The position numbers and the translations under genes were made by a program. The notes under the pieces are model-generated. The model worked only from the letters and a program-made list of their open reading frames with translations, searched no databases and was not told where the DNA came from. DNA of 64,000 nt from UBA8752 sp036159995 (GTDB taxonomy: Bacteria > Bacteroidota > Bacteroidia > Flavobacteriales_D > Sanyastnellaceae): contig JAYYEI010000015.1 of the NCBI GenBank assembly GCA_036159995.1, positions 1 through 64,000 of the forward strand, in the 5' to 3' direction. This document shows, piece after piece, positions 26,927 to 36,764 of this stretch (position 1 is the stretch's first letter; the number at the start of each line of letters is the position of its first letter).

Positions 26927-27826
26927 TCAGCGGCGGATGACGAGCTTCCGCAGGTTCTTCTGGTTGTCGGTTCCAATCAGGTAGACACCCTCGGGCAGGT
27001 CGAGCTGCACCGACTGTTGACCCGCATCCAGCGACTCGCTGAGCACCTCGCGGCCCATCAGGTCGAGCACGACCAGCGTGGTCTGGGTTTGGACACCGGA
27101 CAGGCGCAGTTGGCCGTTGCTCGGGTTCGGGAGGAAACCGAACGCTTGGGCTGCTTCCTCTTCCACATTCACCAGGTCCACATCACTCTCGGCGAGGGTG
27201 ATGGAGTCGAGGTAGTAAAGGCCAATGGTCTCGCCATCGCCCAACGCATAGAAATTGATGCTGCTGAAGTTGCCATTGTAAGCGGCCTGGAAGACCTCCT
27301 CACCATCAATCCACATCTTGAAGAGGTCCTGTTCGAGGTCCACCACGAAGCGGACATTGAACCACTCGTCGTGCGGGACGGCCGACGGATCCGCCATGCC
27401 CCATGGCCCATCGGCCAAGAGCGTACCATCGGTGTTGGCAAAGACGTTGCACTGCCAGCTGTCGGTTCCCGCGCCAGCCACATCCGTGCCCTGCACGTTG
27501 AAGTAGGCGGAATGGCCGGTGGGGATGAGCATCTCCCAATCGAGGCTCCAGTTGCCCTCGGACTTGCCCACGTTCAGGAGCACGTCCATCGGACCGCCCG
27601 TGACGTTCTGGGCCTCAATCTTGAGGGAGTTCACGCCCTCATGGGCGAGGGAGTCGTCGACTTGAGAGTCCCATTCGCTGCCCTCGGTTCCACCGGGCCA
27701 GATGTCAAACAGGTCACTCTCCACGCAGATGTAGTCGCCTGCGGTGTAATCCTCGAAGCCCTCCTCGTATTGAGCATAGGCACCGGTTGCTGCAAAGCAG
27801 GCTGCAAAGAGTAGAAGTTTCTTCAT
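26927..27826 (-). CDS. Secreted protein with T9SS type A sorting domain
   Basis: This 299-residue protein has a signal peptide (MKKLLLFAACFAATGAYAQ), a jelly-roll-like region of about 190 residues resembling LamG/concanavalin folds (EGFEDYTAGDYIC, WFNVRFVVDLEQDLFKMWIDG), and a C-terminal T9SS sorting domain (FGFLPNPSNGQLRL, VVLDLMGREVL, GVYLIGTDNQKNLRKLVIRR). The ligand or substrate is unknown. A TAATTTTC box (7 of 8) at 27845-27852 is the best promoter candidate. Confidence 0.92.
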   Translation of the reverse strand: MKKLLLFAACFAATGAYAQYEEGFEDYTAGDYICVESDLFDIWPGGTEGSEWDSQVDDSLAHEGVNSLKIEAQNVTGGPMDVLLNVGKSEGNWSLDWEMLIPTGHSAYFNVQGTDVAGAGTDSWQCNVFANTDGTLLADGPWGMADPSAVPHDEWFNVRFVVDLEQDLFKMWIDGEEVFQAAYNGNFSSINFYALGDGETIGLYYLDSITLAESDVDLVNVEEEAAQAFGFLPNPSNGQLRLSGVQTQTTLVVLDLMGREVLSESLDAGQQSVQLDLPEGVYLIGTDNQKNLRKLVIRR

Positions 27827-27880
27827 GTGTGGTTTTGATTTGCTGAAAATTAAATCTCAGGAAAGAGCGCGGCATTTGCA

Positions 27881-28720
27881 ATGGAGGGAGAAGGCAACAT
27901 CCGAAAGTTGAAAGGCCGCATGGACGGCGAATCGGCCGTGGCCTACAGCTGGAGCCAGGCGGACATCCTCGACCCCCTGCCCGATGTGGACATGGCCGAC
28001 TGGGTGGGGAATACCCTGCGTCTCGAATTCGCCAAGGCCATCCATTGCACGGTCACCGGCAAGAAGATCCGCAAGACATACGGGGACGGGATGTCCTTCG
28101 ACGCCTTCCAGAATTCCCCCTTGGCCGTCGAGAGCATCATCCACCCGGAATTGAGCCGCATCCACGAGGGCATCGCCTTGCGGGACAAGGAGTGGGAGGA
28201 AAAGCACCACAACCAGCCCCACGTCGTCTACCTGAGCTACACGAGCGGCATCAAGGTGGGCGTCACCCGGGACACGAACATGCCCTACCGGTGGATCGAC
28301 CAAGGAGCCAGCGGAGCCACCATCCTCGCCAACACCCCATACCGCCAGCTCGCGGGACTCATCGAGGTGACCCTGAAAGACACGTTTGCCGACAAGACCC
28401 AATGGCGGGCCATGCTCACCGCGGGCAACCCGGACCCAGCCGTCGTGACGGACGCCTTACTCGAGGCCAAGGAGGAAGCCTATGAATCGTGCCCGCCGGA
28501 ATTCGAGGATTTCCTCGATGATGGGGAAGAGGTGACCCTCCTGCAGTATCCGTCAGCAGCGTTTCCAGACAAGGTCACGTCGCGCAAATTGGACAGCGAG
28601 AACACCATCGTCGAAGGCCGACTCGACGCCATCAAGGGGCAATATCTCCTGTTCGAAGGGGGGCAGGTCTTCAATGTCCGCCGCCACTCCGGCTACCGGG
28701 TGCGGTGGTCGCTGTCCTGA
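27881..28720 (+). CDS. DUF2797 domain-containing protein
   Basis: This 279-residue cytoplasmic protein matches DUF2797 through VTGKKIRKTYGDGMSFDAFQ, HVVYLSYTSGIKVGVTR and YRWIDQGASGATILA. The central YLSYTSGIKVGVTR block resembles a GIY-YIG-like core, but nuclease activity is not established. It is divergent from the T9SS gene and ends three bases before the stop of the convergent YqgE gene. Confidence 0.88.
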   Translation: MEGEGNIRKLKGRMDGESAVAYSWSQADILDPLPDVDMADWVGNTLRLEFAKAIHCTVTGKKIRKTYGDGMSFDAFQNSPLAVESIIHPELSRIHEGIALRDKEWEEKHHNQPHVVYLSYTSGIKVGVTRDTNMPYRWIDQGASGATILANTPYRQLAGLIEVTLKDTFADKTQWRAMLTAGNPDPAVVTDALLEAKEEAYESCPPEFEDFLDDGEEVTLLQYPSAAFPDKVTSRKLDSENTIVEGRLDAIKGQYLLFEGGQVFNVRRHSGYRVRWSLS

Positions 28721-28723
28721 CCC

Positions 28724-29314
28724 TCAGTTCAGAGAGGGGTCCGTCGGCCAAGTCGTGACGCGGTCATAGCCACCGCCTTTGCTCTTCATCATGGTCGTCC
28801 ACAAATCACCGGGGTCGGAATTCATCACGACGTCCAGTTTGTTTGCCGCAGGCGCATCGTAGACGTACCAGCTGCGTTGCTTCATCTCACCCTCAAGCTG
28901 TCCCGCACCCCACCCGGCATACCCGGCAAAGAAGCGAACATCCCCAGCCTTCGCGCCTCCCTCCTGAATCAGAACGGCCAGATCGTCGTATTCCCCCCCG
29001 AGCCAAAGGCCGGGAAGCACAGGAAGCGACCCCTCGATCCCGTCTCCCAGGCGGTGGAGGCAGAACAGGCTGTCCGAATGGACCGGACCTCCGCGGTGGA
29101 CTTCATGGTCCAAGCCCCAAGGCTCCGCGTCGGGCAGGAGGGATGTGAGGTTTCGCCCCATGCCATTGTTGAGCACGAACCCAAGCGATCCTTGATCATC
29201 ATGATCACACAGGAACACCACCTTCCGGCCGAACCACGGGTCGTCTAGAAAGGGCTCGGACAACAGAAACTGTCCGGGTTTGGGCTCGGCATTCGCTGGC
29301 GGCATCCAATCCAT
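28724..29314 (-). CDS. YqgE/AlgH family protein
   Basis: This protein of about 196 residues matches UPF0301 (YqgE/AlgH): GQFLLSEPFLDDPWFGRKVVFLC (broken here by its hallmark DPWF), HDDQGSLGFVLN, GGPVHSDSLFCLH and FAGYAGWGAGQLEGE. The biochemical role is unknown; in some bacteria it is called a transcriptional regulator. The start is the ATG at 29314 or a second one three codons later; the longer open frame upstream has no family similarity and runs into the divergent peptidase gene. Confidence 0.93.
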   Translation of the reverse strand: MDWMPPANAEPKPGQFLLSEPFLDDPWFGRKVVFLCDHDDQGSLGFVLNNGMGRNLTSLLPDAEPWGLDHEVHRGGPVHSDSLFCLHRLGDGIEGSLPVLPGLWLGGEYDDLAVLIQEGGAKAGDVRFFAGYAGWGAGQLEGEMKQRSWYVYDAPAANKLDVVMNSDPGDLWTTMMKSKGGGYDRVTTWPTDPSLN

Positions 29315-29340
29315 GCCGCAATTTCCCACTTTTGGGGCCG

Positions 29341-31047
29341 ATGACCATGCGCCCCATCCACCTGTTCCTCCTTGGCCTGACCACGGTCCACACGCTGACC
29401 CCCTGCGCCCAGGATCATCCCCTCGGCAAAACGCCCACCTGGGCCGAGGCGATTGCCGCATACGATCAACTCCACCAAGACCATCCCGAAGCCACGGAGT
29501 TCACGCAATTCGGGCTGTCCGATGTCGGCCGGCCACTCCACCTGTTCACCATGGGCCCTTCGGACGCTCCATTGCGCATTCTCGTCAACAACGCCATCCA
29601 CCCGGGGGAGCCCTGCGGGGTGAACGCCTCCCTGATGTGGGCGACGGACCTGCTCGAATCCGACCGTCTGCCGGAGGGCGTGCACATCGGCATCATTCCG
29701 CTCTACAATGTGGGAGGGGGGCTGCGGCGCAATTGCTGCACGCGCGCCAACCAGAACGGCCCGGAGGAATACGGGTTCCGCGGCAATGCCCGAAACCTCG
29801 ACCTCAACCGGGACTTCATCAAGTGCGACAGCCGGAACGCCTTGTCGTTCACTGCCATGTTCACCGAGTTCGACCCGGACCTCTTCGTCGACACCCACAC
29901 CTCCAATGGCGCCGACTACCAGGCCACCATGACCCTGATCGCCACCCAACCCGACAAACTCGGCGGACCGCTGGGCGCCTGGCTTGAGGCCACCCTGATG
30001 CCCGAGCTGTATTCCGGCATGGAAGCACGAGGAACAGAAATGTGCCCCTATGTCTACAGTCTGGGCGCCACGCCGGATGACGGCATTCAGGACTTCCTCG
30101 AAACGCCCCGGTTTTCGACCGGATATGCGGCCCTGCACCACACCCTCGGCTTCACCACCGAGGCCCACATGCTCAAGCCGTTCGACGACCGGGTCGAGGC
30201 CACGCTGCGCTTCCTCGATGTGCTGCTGGAGGCCGGGGTCCGGCATGCGGAGGTCATTGACGCCTTGAGACAAGCCCAAGACCATGCCTATCGGCACACC
30301 AGCGTCCATCCCGTGGACTGGACCTTGGACACGACGGCCGTGGACTCTGTCCGCTTTGGCGGATTCGAAGCGCGATACGAATGGAGTGCGGTGACCGGAT
30401 CCAAGCGACTCCGCTACGACCGGTCCGCCCCCTGGACCCGGAACATCGCCCACCTGCACACCTTCCGCCCGACGCAGGAAGCCAGCCTGCCTGCGGCCTT
30501 CATCGTGCCCCAAGCCTGGCGGCACGTCATTGCCCGACTCGAAGCCAATGGCGTCGTCTCCATCCCAATTCCACAGGACACCTCCCTGACCGTCGAAGTG
30601 ACCCGCATCCTCGATCACAGCGCGCCAAACCGGCCCTACGAGGGGCACCACCTTCGGACGGCCATCTCCACCTCACGGAGCCTGGAACCCGTCCAACTCT
30701 TCGCGGGCGACCTCCTTATCCCGGCCGACCAACCCGCCGCACGATACCTGATGGAAACCTTGAGCCCACAGGCGGTGGACGCCTTTTTCCGCTGGAACTT
30801 TTTCGACAGCGTCCTGCAACAGAAGGAATACTTCTCCTCCTACGTCTTCGAGGACACGGCCGAACGGCTTCTCGACGAATCCCCAACCCTCCGCTCGGCA
30901 CTCGATTCGGCGCGGACAGAACGCGACCTGTCAGCGCGGGCCCAGCTCGATTTCATCTATCGCCGTTCGCCCCACAGCGAAGGCACGGCGGGACGCTATC
31001 CCATTTTCCGGATTCCTGCCGGCCAATCCATCCCGTTCAGTGAGTGA
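29341..31047 (+). CDS. Secreted M14-family zinc carboxypeptidase-like protein
   Basis: This protein of about 568 residues has a short signal sequence (HLFLLGLTTVHTLTPCAQ). The M14 zinc site is visible as HPGE, then a distal His in DTHTSNGADYQ; NLDLNRDFIK supplies the substrate-binding Asn-Arg, and TTEAHMLKP carries the likely catalytic Glu. The C-terminal 300 residues are less conserved. A CACTTTTG box ends six bases before the ATG at 29341. It overlaps the next hydrolase gene by eight bases. Confidence 0.9.
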   Translation: MTMRPIHLFLLGLTTVHTLTPCAQDHPLGKTPTWAEAIAAYDQLHQDHPEATEFTQFGLSDVGRPLHLFTMGPSDAPLRILVNNAIHPGEPCGVNASLMWATDLLESDRLPEGVHIGIIPLYNVGGGLRRNCCTRANQNGPEEYGFRGNARNLDLNRDFIKCDSRNALSFTAMFTEFDPDLFVDTHTSNGADYQATMTLIATQPDKLGGPLGAWLEATLMPELYSGMEARGTEMCPYVYSLGATPDDGIQDFLETPRFSTGYAALHHTLGFTTEAHMLKPFDDRVEATLRFLDVLLEAGVRHAEVIDALRQAQDHAYRHTSVHPVDWTLDTTAVDSVRFGGFEARYEWSAVTGSKRLRYDRSAPWTRNIAHLHTFRPTQEASLPAAFIVPQAWRHVIARLEANGVVSIPIPQDTSLTVEVTRILDHSAPNRPYEGHHLRTAISTSRSLEPVQLFAGDLLIPADQPAARYLMETLSPQAVDAFFRWNFFDSVLQQKEYFSSYVFEDTAERLLDESPTLRSALDSARTERDLSARAQLDFIYRRSPHSEGTAGRYPIFRIPAGQSIPFSE

Positions 31048-31909
31048 TCTCCTTCACCAGTTCATCTCGGGCTATCACCAAGCGGTGCGCACATTGAGGC
31101 GGGAGGTCCTGGATGCCAGCCCGGGGCAATGGCGGCTGGCCGCAGACACCGTGGCCAGACTCTACATCCCGCCCCGAGACCTCATCGTCGAGTCCCATGA
31201 GCGGCAGGGACTTCCCGGCGAGCTGGTTCGGAGGAAATCCGTCCCTGACACAGCGCCGGCCATCGTCTGGATCCACGGCGGCGGCTTTGCCTTCGGCTCA
31301 CCCCGAACCCACCGGGCGGCAGGGGCCGCCCTGTCCAAAGCGACCCAACGCCCGGTGTGGATTCCCCATTACCCGCTCGCCCCGGAACACCCCCATCCAG
31401 CAGCACTCGACGCGTTGGACCGCGCAGGGACAGGCGAGCCGATGGACATCGTCGGGGACTCCGCCGGCGGCAACCTCGCCTTATGCTGGGCTTTGCGCAG
31501 GAAAAAGGGAGACCGGCTCATCCTGCTCTCTCCCTGGCTCGACCTTCGGGTGGACGGTCCTTCCGCCCAGCGAAACGAATCCCGCCACAGCGCCTTCGAC
31601 CGAGAGGACCTGCGGGAATATGCCGGTCTCTACCTCGCGGGAAAAGCACCCACCGCGCCCGATTGCAGTCCGCTCCTCGCCTCAACGGAGGCCTTGCAAA
31701 CCTTGGGGCCCATCCTGTTGGAGCATTCGGACAATGAGCTCCTCGCGGAGGACTCCGTGGCCTTCGCCACCACCTGCCGAACCGCAGGACTTGACATCAC
31801 CCACGCCATTGAACCGGATGCCCCGCATGGATGGCAGCTGTTTCCGGATCTCTTGCCGGAAGCCAAACGGAGCATCGAACGGATGCGCGATTTCCTTGCA
31901 CAGCCTTGA
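31040..31909 (+). CDS. HSL-type alpha/beta hydrolase (acetyl-esterase-like)
   Basis: This 289-residue protein belongs to the hormone-sensitive-lipase group: IVWIHGGGFAFGSPRTHR oxyanion motif, nucleophile elbow GDSAGGN, Asp in EHSDNELL and His in APHGWQ. There is no signal peptide. The start is a GTG inside the last codons of the M14 gene, suggesting coupling. A strong terminator lies about 130 bases downstream. Confidence 0.9.
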   Translation: MSDLLHQFISGYHQAVRTLRREVLDASPGQWRLAADTVARLYIPPRDLIVESHERQGLPGELVRRKSVPDTAPAIVWIHGGGFAFGSPRTHRAAGAALSKATQRPVWIPHYPLAPEHPHPAALDALDRAGTGEPMDIVGDSAGGNLALCWALRRKKGDRLILLSPWLDLRVDGPSAQRNESRHSAFDREDLREYAGLYLAGKAPTAPDCSPLLASTEALQTLGPILLEHSDNELLAEDSVAFATTCRTAGLDITHAIEPDAPHGWQLFPDLLPEAKRSIERMRDFLAQP

Positions 31910-31965
31910 CGGTTCGACCGTCTTGGGTTCACCTCGACTTCACACACCGCGTTCACCTTGCAAGC

Positions 31966-31987
31966 ATCAAACCGAGCAGAGTTTGAT
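31966..31987. repeat. Small hairpin in intergenic gap
   Basis: ATCAAAC and GTTTGAT form a 7-bp stem with an 8-base loop, 56 bases after the hydrolase stop. It is followed by TTTCAGG, not a clear T-tract, so it may be an upstream weak terminator or an mRNA end-protecting structure. Confidence 0.45.
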
Positions 31988-32037
31988 TTCAGGTTCTCAT
32001 GTCACCTTGGTCGCTTCAGCCAATGGTGATCCCAGGC

Positions 32038-32067
32038 AAAGCCACCTCCGAACGCGGGGGTGGCTTT
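32038..32067. terminator. Bidirectional terminator between convergent genes
   Basis: AAAGCCACC and GGTGGCTTT form a 9-bp stem with a 12-base loop, followed by CTTC on the plus strand. It separates the HSL-type hydrolase from the aminotransferase operon. Confidence 0.8.
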
Positions 32068-32069
32068 CT

Positions 32070-33260
32070 TCATTGAACCTCATCCAAGGACTCGAGGAGC
32101 CATTGGAGCGCCTGATCGAGCTCATCGGCCGACGCATTCAGCGGGGGCGCGAGCCGGAAGCCTTGTGGACGGCTCAGGAACCAAAACAGGACGACCCCCC
32201 GTTTCCGTGCGGCCGCAACCAAGGCCGACACCCGGTCCGGTCCATCGAGATCCACTCCGAGGAAATGGCCATGGCCCCGCACGTCCACAACGGCGGGATG
32301 GGCAGACAAGGCCTGCTTCCATTGCGCCCCCGTCGACCGGATTCTCTTCCAATCCAATCCCTGCAATTCCTGAAGGAAGGCAGCAGCCGCGGCGCAGGCC
32401 ATGGGATGGCCGCCAAACGTGGTGATGTGCCCCAACTTCGGGTGCTCTCGCAGGCTTGACATGCACTCTCGGCCAGCGACGAAGGCCCCAATGGGCATGC
32501 CACCACCGAGCGCCTTGCCGAGGACCAGTACATCCGGAACGACCCCGACCCGCTGGAAGGCATGGACATGCCCGGTCCGGCCGAGACCACATTGGATCTC
32601 ATCGAGAACCAGCAAGGCCCCGACGTCTGAACAGCGTTTCCGCAACGCGTGCAAATGGTCCGCCGGAACCGGCCGGATGCCCGCATCGCCCTGCACTGTC
32701 TCCACGAACACGGCGGCGGTCCGCTCTGTGATGCGGTCTACGGCCGCCGCGGATCCGAACGGCACATGGGACACGTCGGGGAGGAGCGGCATGAAAGCAT
32801 TTCGCCGGTGGGACGGCGTGGACAGGCTCAGCGCGCCAAACGTCGCGCCATGGTATCCGCCTTCGACCGCCAGGATCTCGGTCCGGCCTGTGGCCCTCCG
32901 GGCCAATTTCATCGCGCCTTCGATGGCTTCAGTGCCACTGTTGACGAAGTACACCGCATCGAGTCCGGTGCCCTCGAGACTCGAGAGCAAGCTCGACGCC
33001 GCCCGGTCCTGGGCCTCCTGGGCGTATTCGCCGTAGACCATCACGTGCAGGTGCCGGTCCAATTGCTCCTGCAGGGCGCGCCGGATGGCCGGATGGCCGT
33101 GCCCCAGCGAGCTCACACCGATGCCGCTGACCATGTCGAACAGCTGCTCACCGGATTCCGTTTCCATCCAGCACCCCTCAGCGCGCACGATGCGCTCGCC
33201 AAGCGGGTGGGGGGTTGTCATGGCGAGTCCCCGGTCGAGGAAATGGCTGTGGTCACTCAT
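32070..33260 (-). CDS. Class III PLP-dependent aminotransferase
   Basis: This 396-residue protein matches the acetylornithine/ornithine aminotransferase superfamily: GIGVSSLGHGHPAI, NSGTEAIEGAMKLARR, GGYHGATFGALS, LLVLDEIQCGLGRTG, and the PLP lysine in VLGKALGGGMPIGAF. The subgroup is annotated in Bacteroidota as an aspartate aminotransferase family protein; the amino donor is not known. It overlaps the GH92 gene by ATGA and is the last gene of the operon headed by paaZ. Confidence 0.9.
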   Translation of the reverse strand: MSDHSHFLDRGLAMTTPHPLGERIVRAEGCWMETESGEQLFDMVSGIGVSSLGHGHPAIRRALQEQLDRHLHVMVYGEYAQEAQDRAASSLLSSLEGTGLDAVYFVNSGTEAIEGAMKLARRATGRTEILAVEGGYHGATFGALSLSTPSHRRNAFMPLLPDVSHVPFGSAAAVDRITERTAAVFVETVQGDAGIRPVPADHLHALRKRCSDVGALLVLDEIQCGLGRTGHVHAFQRVGVVPDVLVLGKALGGGMPIGAFVAGRECMSSLREHPKLGHITTFGGHPMACAAAAAFLQELQGLDWKRIRSTGAQWKQALSAHPAVVDVRGHGHFLGVDLDGPDRVSALVAAARKRGVVLFWFLSRPQGFRLAPPLNASADELDQALQWLLESLDEVQ

Positions 33261-36259
33261 GGGACGGGTTCCGCGTCGAATTCGAATTCATCGGCAAACA
33301 CCCACGTCGGGTTCCAGCGCCCCAGATGCCATTCCGGAATCTCCCCGCCATTGAATTGGCCGAGTTCAACGCGCACATACCGGGCCAACCGACTGCCCGT
33401 CTGCTCCATCCGCTTCGTCTGGGGGGCGTAGTCCTCCGGATCCAATCCGGGCGCCTCACTTCCGAAAATCTCGAAATCTGCCGTGTCCATCGCGGTTCGG
33501 AAGGTCACCGACTCCGGTGCCCAGATCCAGGACTTCACGTCCTGCAGGACCCCGATGCCCATCCGGGTGATGCGATAGACTCCGCCGAGGTCGACGGTCA
33601 CGACGGCATCGTGCCCATAGTAACCCTGCCAATCCCCCGTGCGGAAATCGGCGCCTTCTCCCCGAATGCCATCAATCAGGGCCCGGTCGCCTCCCGCAGC
33701 GTATTGGTTGGCATAAGGCGATTGAATGCTCACCTCGTAGTCGGGATTGACCCGCGCAATCCGCCCGGACACCACGGCGCTGCGGCGCCCTGCCTTCTCG
33801 GAGACCAATTGGATGGTCTGCGTCCCCTCCACGCGGATGGGGCCCTCGACCGGCTGGAATTTCGCCTCACCCTCGCCGTCCGAATCCAATACCCGATGCA
33901 GAACCATCGCCTCGGCGTCGATGCATCCCACGGGGACATCAAGGCGGTCTCCGGAATAACTCCGGGGCGCCCGGATATACGGAGTAGCGATGAAATCATC
34001 CTTCCCGAGTGACCAGTCCGACACCGGCCAATCTTCCGGCTTCTTGCCGAATCCATCCTCTGCCACCGGCTCATCGCGGAGGTCGAAGGCCCATTGGCCG
34101 CCAGACATCAATTCAGAGTGGGTGACCCAGCTCCGCGTCTGCGAGACGCCATCGAGGGTCCAACCGTGAATGAAGACGGATTCCGGCGATTCGCGATTGG
34201 CCAAGATCTCCAGCACACTCCCATTGGGCAAGGACCAGGCCGCCGCATCGAAACGGGGCGTCCCCAGCACGTAGACATCGGACCCCGGGGTCACGGGATA
34301 CAGACCAAGCGCGCTCCAGACGTACCAGCTGCTCATCTGGCCGCAATCCTCGTTGCCGCTCAACCCGTCCGGCTCTGCGGTATACAGTTCATCGCAGATG
34401 CTGTCTACCAGAGCCTGCGTCCGCTCCGGGTAACCTGCATAAGAGGGGAGATAGGCCATGTGGTGGGAGGGCTCGTTGCCGTGCGCGTACTGGCCGATCA
34501 AGCCAGTGATGTCGCTCTGGTGACGCCCCGACATGCGGCTGGATCCAGAAAACATCTCGTCCAGCATCTCTGCGTACCCTTCAGGACCTCCGAGCAGGTC
34601 CATGTGCCCCGAGACATCGTGGGGAACGAAGAAATTGTACTGCCAACCATTGGCCTCCGTGTACTCAAAGGTGACCTCCGTCGGATCGAAGCCTTCTCGC
34701 CACGCAGCGCCGTAACGCGGTTGGATGAAGCCGTTGTCCGGATTGAAGAGATTTTTCCATCCCTGAGCGCGTCGACCGAACCGCTCCGCCACATCCATTC
34801 TCCCCATGTCCTGAGCCATCCGGGCAATGCACGCATCATCGAAGGCATATTCCAAACTCTTGGACACGCTTTCACTTTCCCGCTCGAGGGGGAGGTAGCC
34901 GAGGCTATCCCATACGGACTTGGACAATTCATCGTCCGTGGCTTCGGCCACCATGGCCTCAAGGGCCCGTTCTGCATCGAATCCCCGCAATCCCTTGGCC
35001 CAGGCATCCGCAATCACTGGAACGGCATGATACCCGATCATGCACATCGTGTAGTTGCCCGCCAGCTCCCACATCGGCAGCGTCCCACCCTCGTCGTGCA
35101 TGTCCATGAAGTTGCGGATGAACTGCTCAGTGCGATCCGGCTCGAGGACGTTGAGCAGGGGATGGGTCGCCCGGAACGTGTCCCACAGGGAGAAGACGGT
35201 GTACCGGGGAGAATCGAGGTCACCCTGATGAATCTGAAGGTCCGTTCCCCGGTACCGGCCATCCACATCCGTCGCCAGGTTTGGCACGGTCAGGCTGTGG
35301 TAGAGCGCAGTGTAGAAAATGGCCCGTTCCTCTGGATCGGACTCGTCAATTTGGATGCGCCCGAGCGCCTCGTCCCATGTGCCTTCCGCCTTCGCCTTGG
35401 CCGCCTCAAATCCTCGGGCTGTGGGGGCCTCTGCATCGAGGTTGGCCACGGCTCCATCGAGGTCCACGAAGCTGAGTGACACCCTCGCTTCTATCATCTT
35501 TACATCCTTGAAAAACAATGAAAATATTGGGACATAGTTCAACTCCTGCATCAACACGCCGTCGACCTCCTCCACATCGAGTTCAGCCATCTGGTCGAGC
35601 CACTCGAACGGCTCACTGAACCGCATGGCGAAATAGACATGCTGCTCATCGGCCCAGTTGTCGGAAATCCGCAAGCCGACGAGCGTTGAATCGTCCAACG
35701 GATACATCCCGTAACTCAGCAGATCATCTCGGTGCGCCAGGTCCACCATCAACTGCATGGTGTCGGCCTCGGCTAGGGTCCAACGGTGAAACCCGACCCG
35801 CTCGCTGGCCGTCAGTTCCACTTCAATGCGGCTCCGCTCCAATTCACACCGATAATACCCGGCATGGGCTTCCTGACTTCCTTCAACGAACCGGTCCCGA
35901 TACCGGTCCCGCCACACATCCGCGGTGTCCATCGGGCCCACAGTGGGCATCAACAGGATATCGCCATAGTCACTGACCCCGGTCCCTTGCAAGTGGGTAT
36001 GACTGAATCCGTAGACCACATCGTCCGTGATGTGGAATCCCCCGCAACCGTCCCACCCCTCGAGGCGGGTGTCTGGGCTCACCTGCACCATCCCAAAGGG
36101 CACCGTCGCCCCGGGATAGGTGTGGCCATGCCCACCGGTTCCAATGAAGGGGTCCACTGCCTCACACAACGGCCCGTCCACCCCTGCACACGAAGCGAAC
36201 AGGACGGCGGCCAGCAGCACAGCAGGAAAACGGGATTCGGCAGAAAAGCGGAGACACAT
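33257..36259 (-). CDS. GH92 alpha-mannosidase lipoprotein
   Basis: This 1000-residue glycosidase has a lipoprotein signal with the lipobox Cys at residue 24 (LFASC). GH92 features are DPFIGTGGHGHTYPGATVPFG-type N-terminal sequence (in part), GFSHTHLQGTG, SLWDTFRATHPLL, NGFIQPRYG and GNEPSHHMAYLP, GNEDCGQMSSWYVWSALGLYP. The C-terminal 150 residues resemble an F5/8 type C carbohydrate-binding module. It is expected to release mannose from glycans at the cell surface, using calcium. The start lies one base from the stop of the preceding small gene. Confidence 0.95.
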   Translation of the reverse strand: MCLRFSAESRFPAVLLAAVLFASCAGVDGPLCEAVDPFIGTGGHGHTYPGATVPFGMVQVSPDTRLEGWDGCGGFHITDDVVYGFSHTHLQGTGVSDYGDILLMPTVGPMDTADVWRDRYRDRFVEGSQEAHAGYYRCELERSRIEVELTASERVGFHRWTLAEADTMQLMVDLAHRDDLLSYGMYPLDDSTLVGLRISDNWADEQHVYFAMRFSEPFEWLDQMAELDVEEVDGVLMQELNYVPIFSLFFKDVKMIEARVSLSFVDLDGAVANLDAEAPTARGFEAAKAKAEGTWDEALGRIQIDESDPEERAIFYTALYHSLTVPNLATDVDGRYRGTDLQIHQGDLDSPRYTVFSLWDTFRATHPLLNVLEPDRTEQFIRNFMDMHDEGGTLPMWELAGNYTMCMIGYHAVPVIADAWAKGLRGFDAERALEAMVAEATDDELSKSVWDSLGYLPLERESESVSKSLEYAFDDACIARMAQDMGRMDVAERFGRRAQGWKNLFNPDNGFIQPRYGAAWREGFDPTEVTFEYTEANGWQYNFFVPHDVSGHMDLLGGPEGYAEMLDEMFSGSSRMSGRHQSDITGLIGQYAHGNEPSHHMAYLPSYAGYPERTQALVDSICDELYTAEPDGLSGNEDCGQMSSWYVWSALGLYPVTPGSDVYVLGTPRFDAAAWSLPNGSVLEILANRESPESVFIHGWTLDGVSQTRSWVTHSELMSGGQWAFDLRDEPVAEDGFGKKPEDWPVSDWSLGKDDFIATPYIRAPRSYSGDRLDVPVGCIDAEAMVLHRVLDSDGEGEAKFQPVEGPIRVEGTQTIQLVSEKAGRRSAVVSGRIARVNPDYEVSIQSPYANQYAAGGDRALIDGIRGEGADFRTGDWQGYYGHDAVVTVDLGGVYRITRMGIGVLQDVKSWIWAPESVTFRTAMDTADFEIFGSEAPGLDPEDYAPQTKRMEQTGSRLARYVRVELGQFNGGEIPEWHLGRWNPTWVFADEFEFDAEPVP

Positions 36260-36260
36260 G

Positions 36261-36752
36261 TCAGCGTTGGTTCTTCAAAAGGGAAGGAGGGGGCACCCCC
36301 GGAGGGACCGAGAGTTCACCCGGCTTCTTGCACACCAGGCATTTCATCCGATCGTGAAAGCCAAAATGCTGGATGGACGGAATGGGCGGGTTGAGAATGC
36401 TGTCCAAAGCCAATTGCTCCAGCGGAGAGAGAAATCCAGCCACAAAGGCATTCCGGTCCTCCCGCACCGTTCGAACCTCCTTTCTCAAGGCTCCGACCCG
36501 AACGAGCAACTCCGCCTCATCCATGCCACTCCGCTCGAGCGAATCCATGCGATCCTTGACCCCCTGGGTCCGGTTGGCCGCGGATTCGAATGCGCCGGTC
36601 CAGATGCGCTCCACCGAGGGCAAAGGCTGAAAACGCCGCAACAACGCGTCCAACATGCGCCCTTCCGCGTCAGACATGGACGAACCATCACCCTGGGCCA
36701 TCCCACTGAAGGCAGACAGCAAAACCAGCGAGAGGGCGAGGAAACGACGCAT
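36261..36752 (-). CDS. Small exported protein of unknown function
   Basis: This 163-residue protein has a signal peptide (LALSLVLLSAFSGMAQ), a charged, coiled-coil-prone middle (GVKDRMDSLERSGMDEAELLVRV), and a C-terminal CLVCKK motif followed by a Pro-rich tail. I do not recognise the family. It lies between the S41-like protease and the GH92 gene with gaps of 12 and 1 bases, so it is in the same operon. Confidence 0.75.
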   Translation of the reverse strand: MRRFLALSLVLLSAFSGMAQGDGSSMSDAEGRMLDALLRRFQPLPSVERIWTGAFESAANRTQGVKDRMDSLERSGMDEAELLVRVGALRKEVRTVREDRNAFVAGFLSPLEQLALDSILNPPIPSIQHFGFHDRMKCLVCKKPGELSVPPGVPPPSLLKNQR

Positions 36753-36764
36753 TCAACCGGCAAA

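Noticed and set aside
31910..32037. Possible small RNA in the gap after the HSL-type hydrolase
   Set aside because: There is one short hairpin and the convergent terminator, but no promoter box on either strand.
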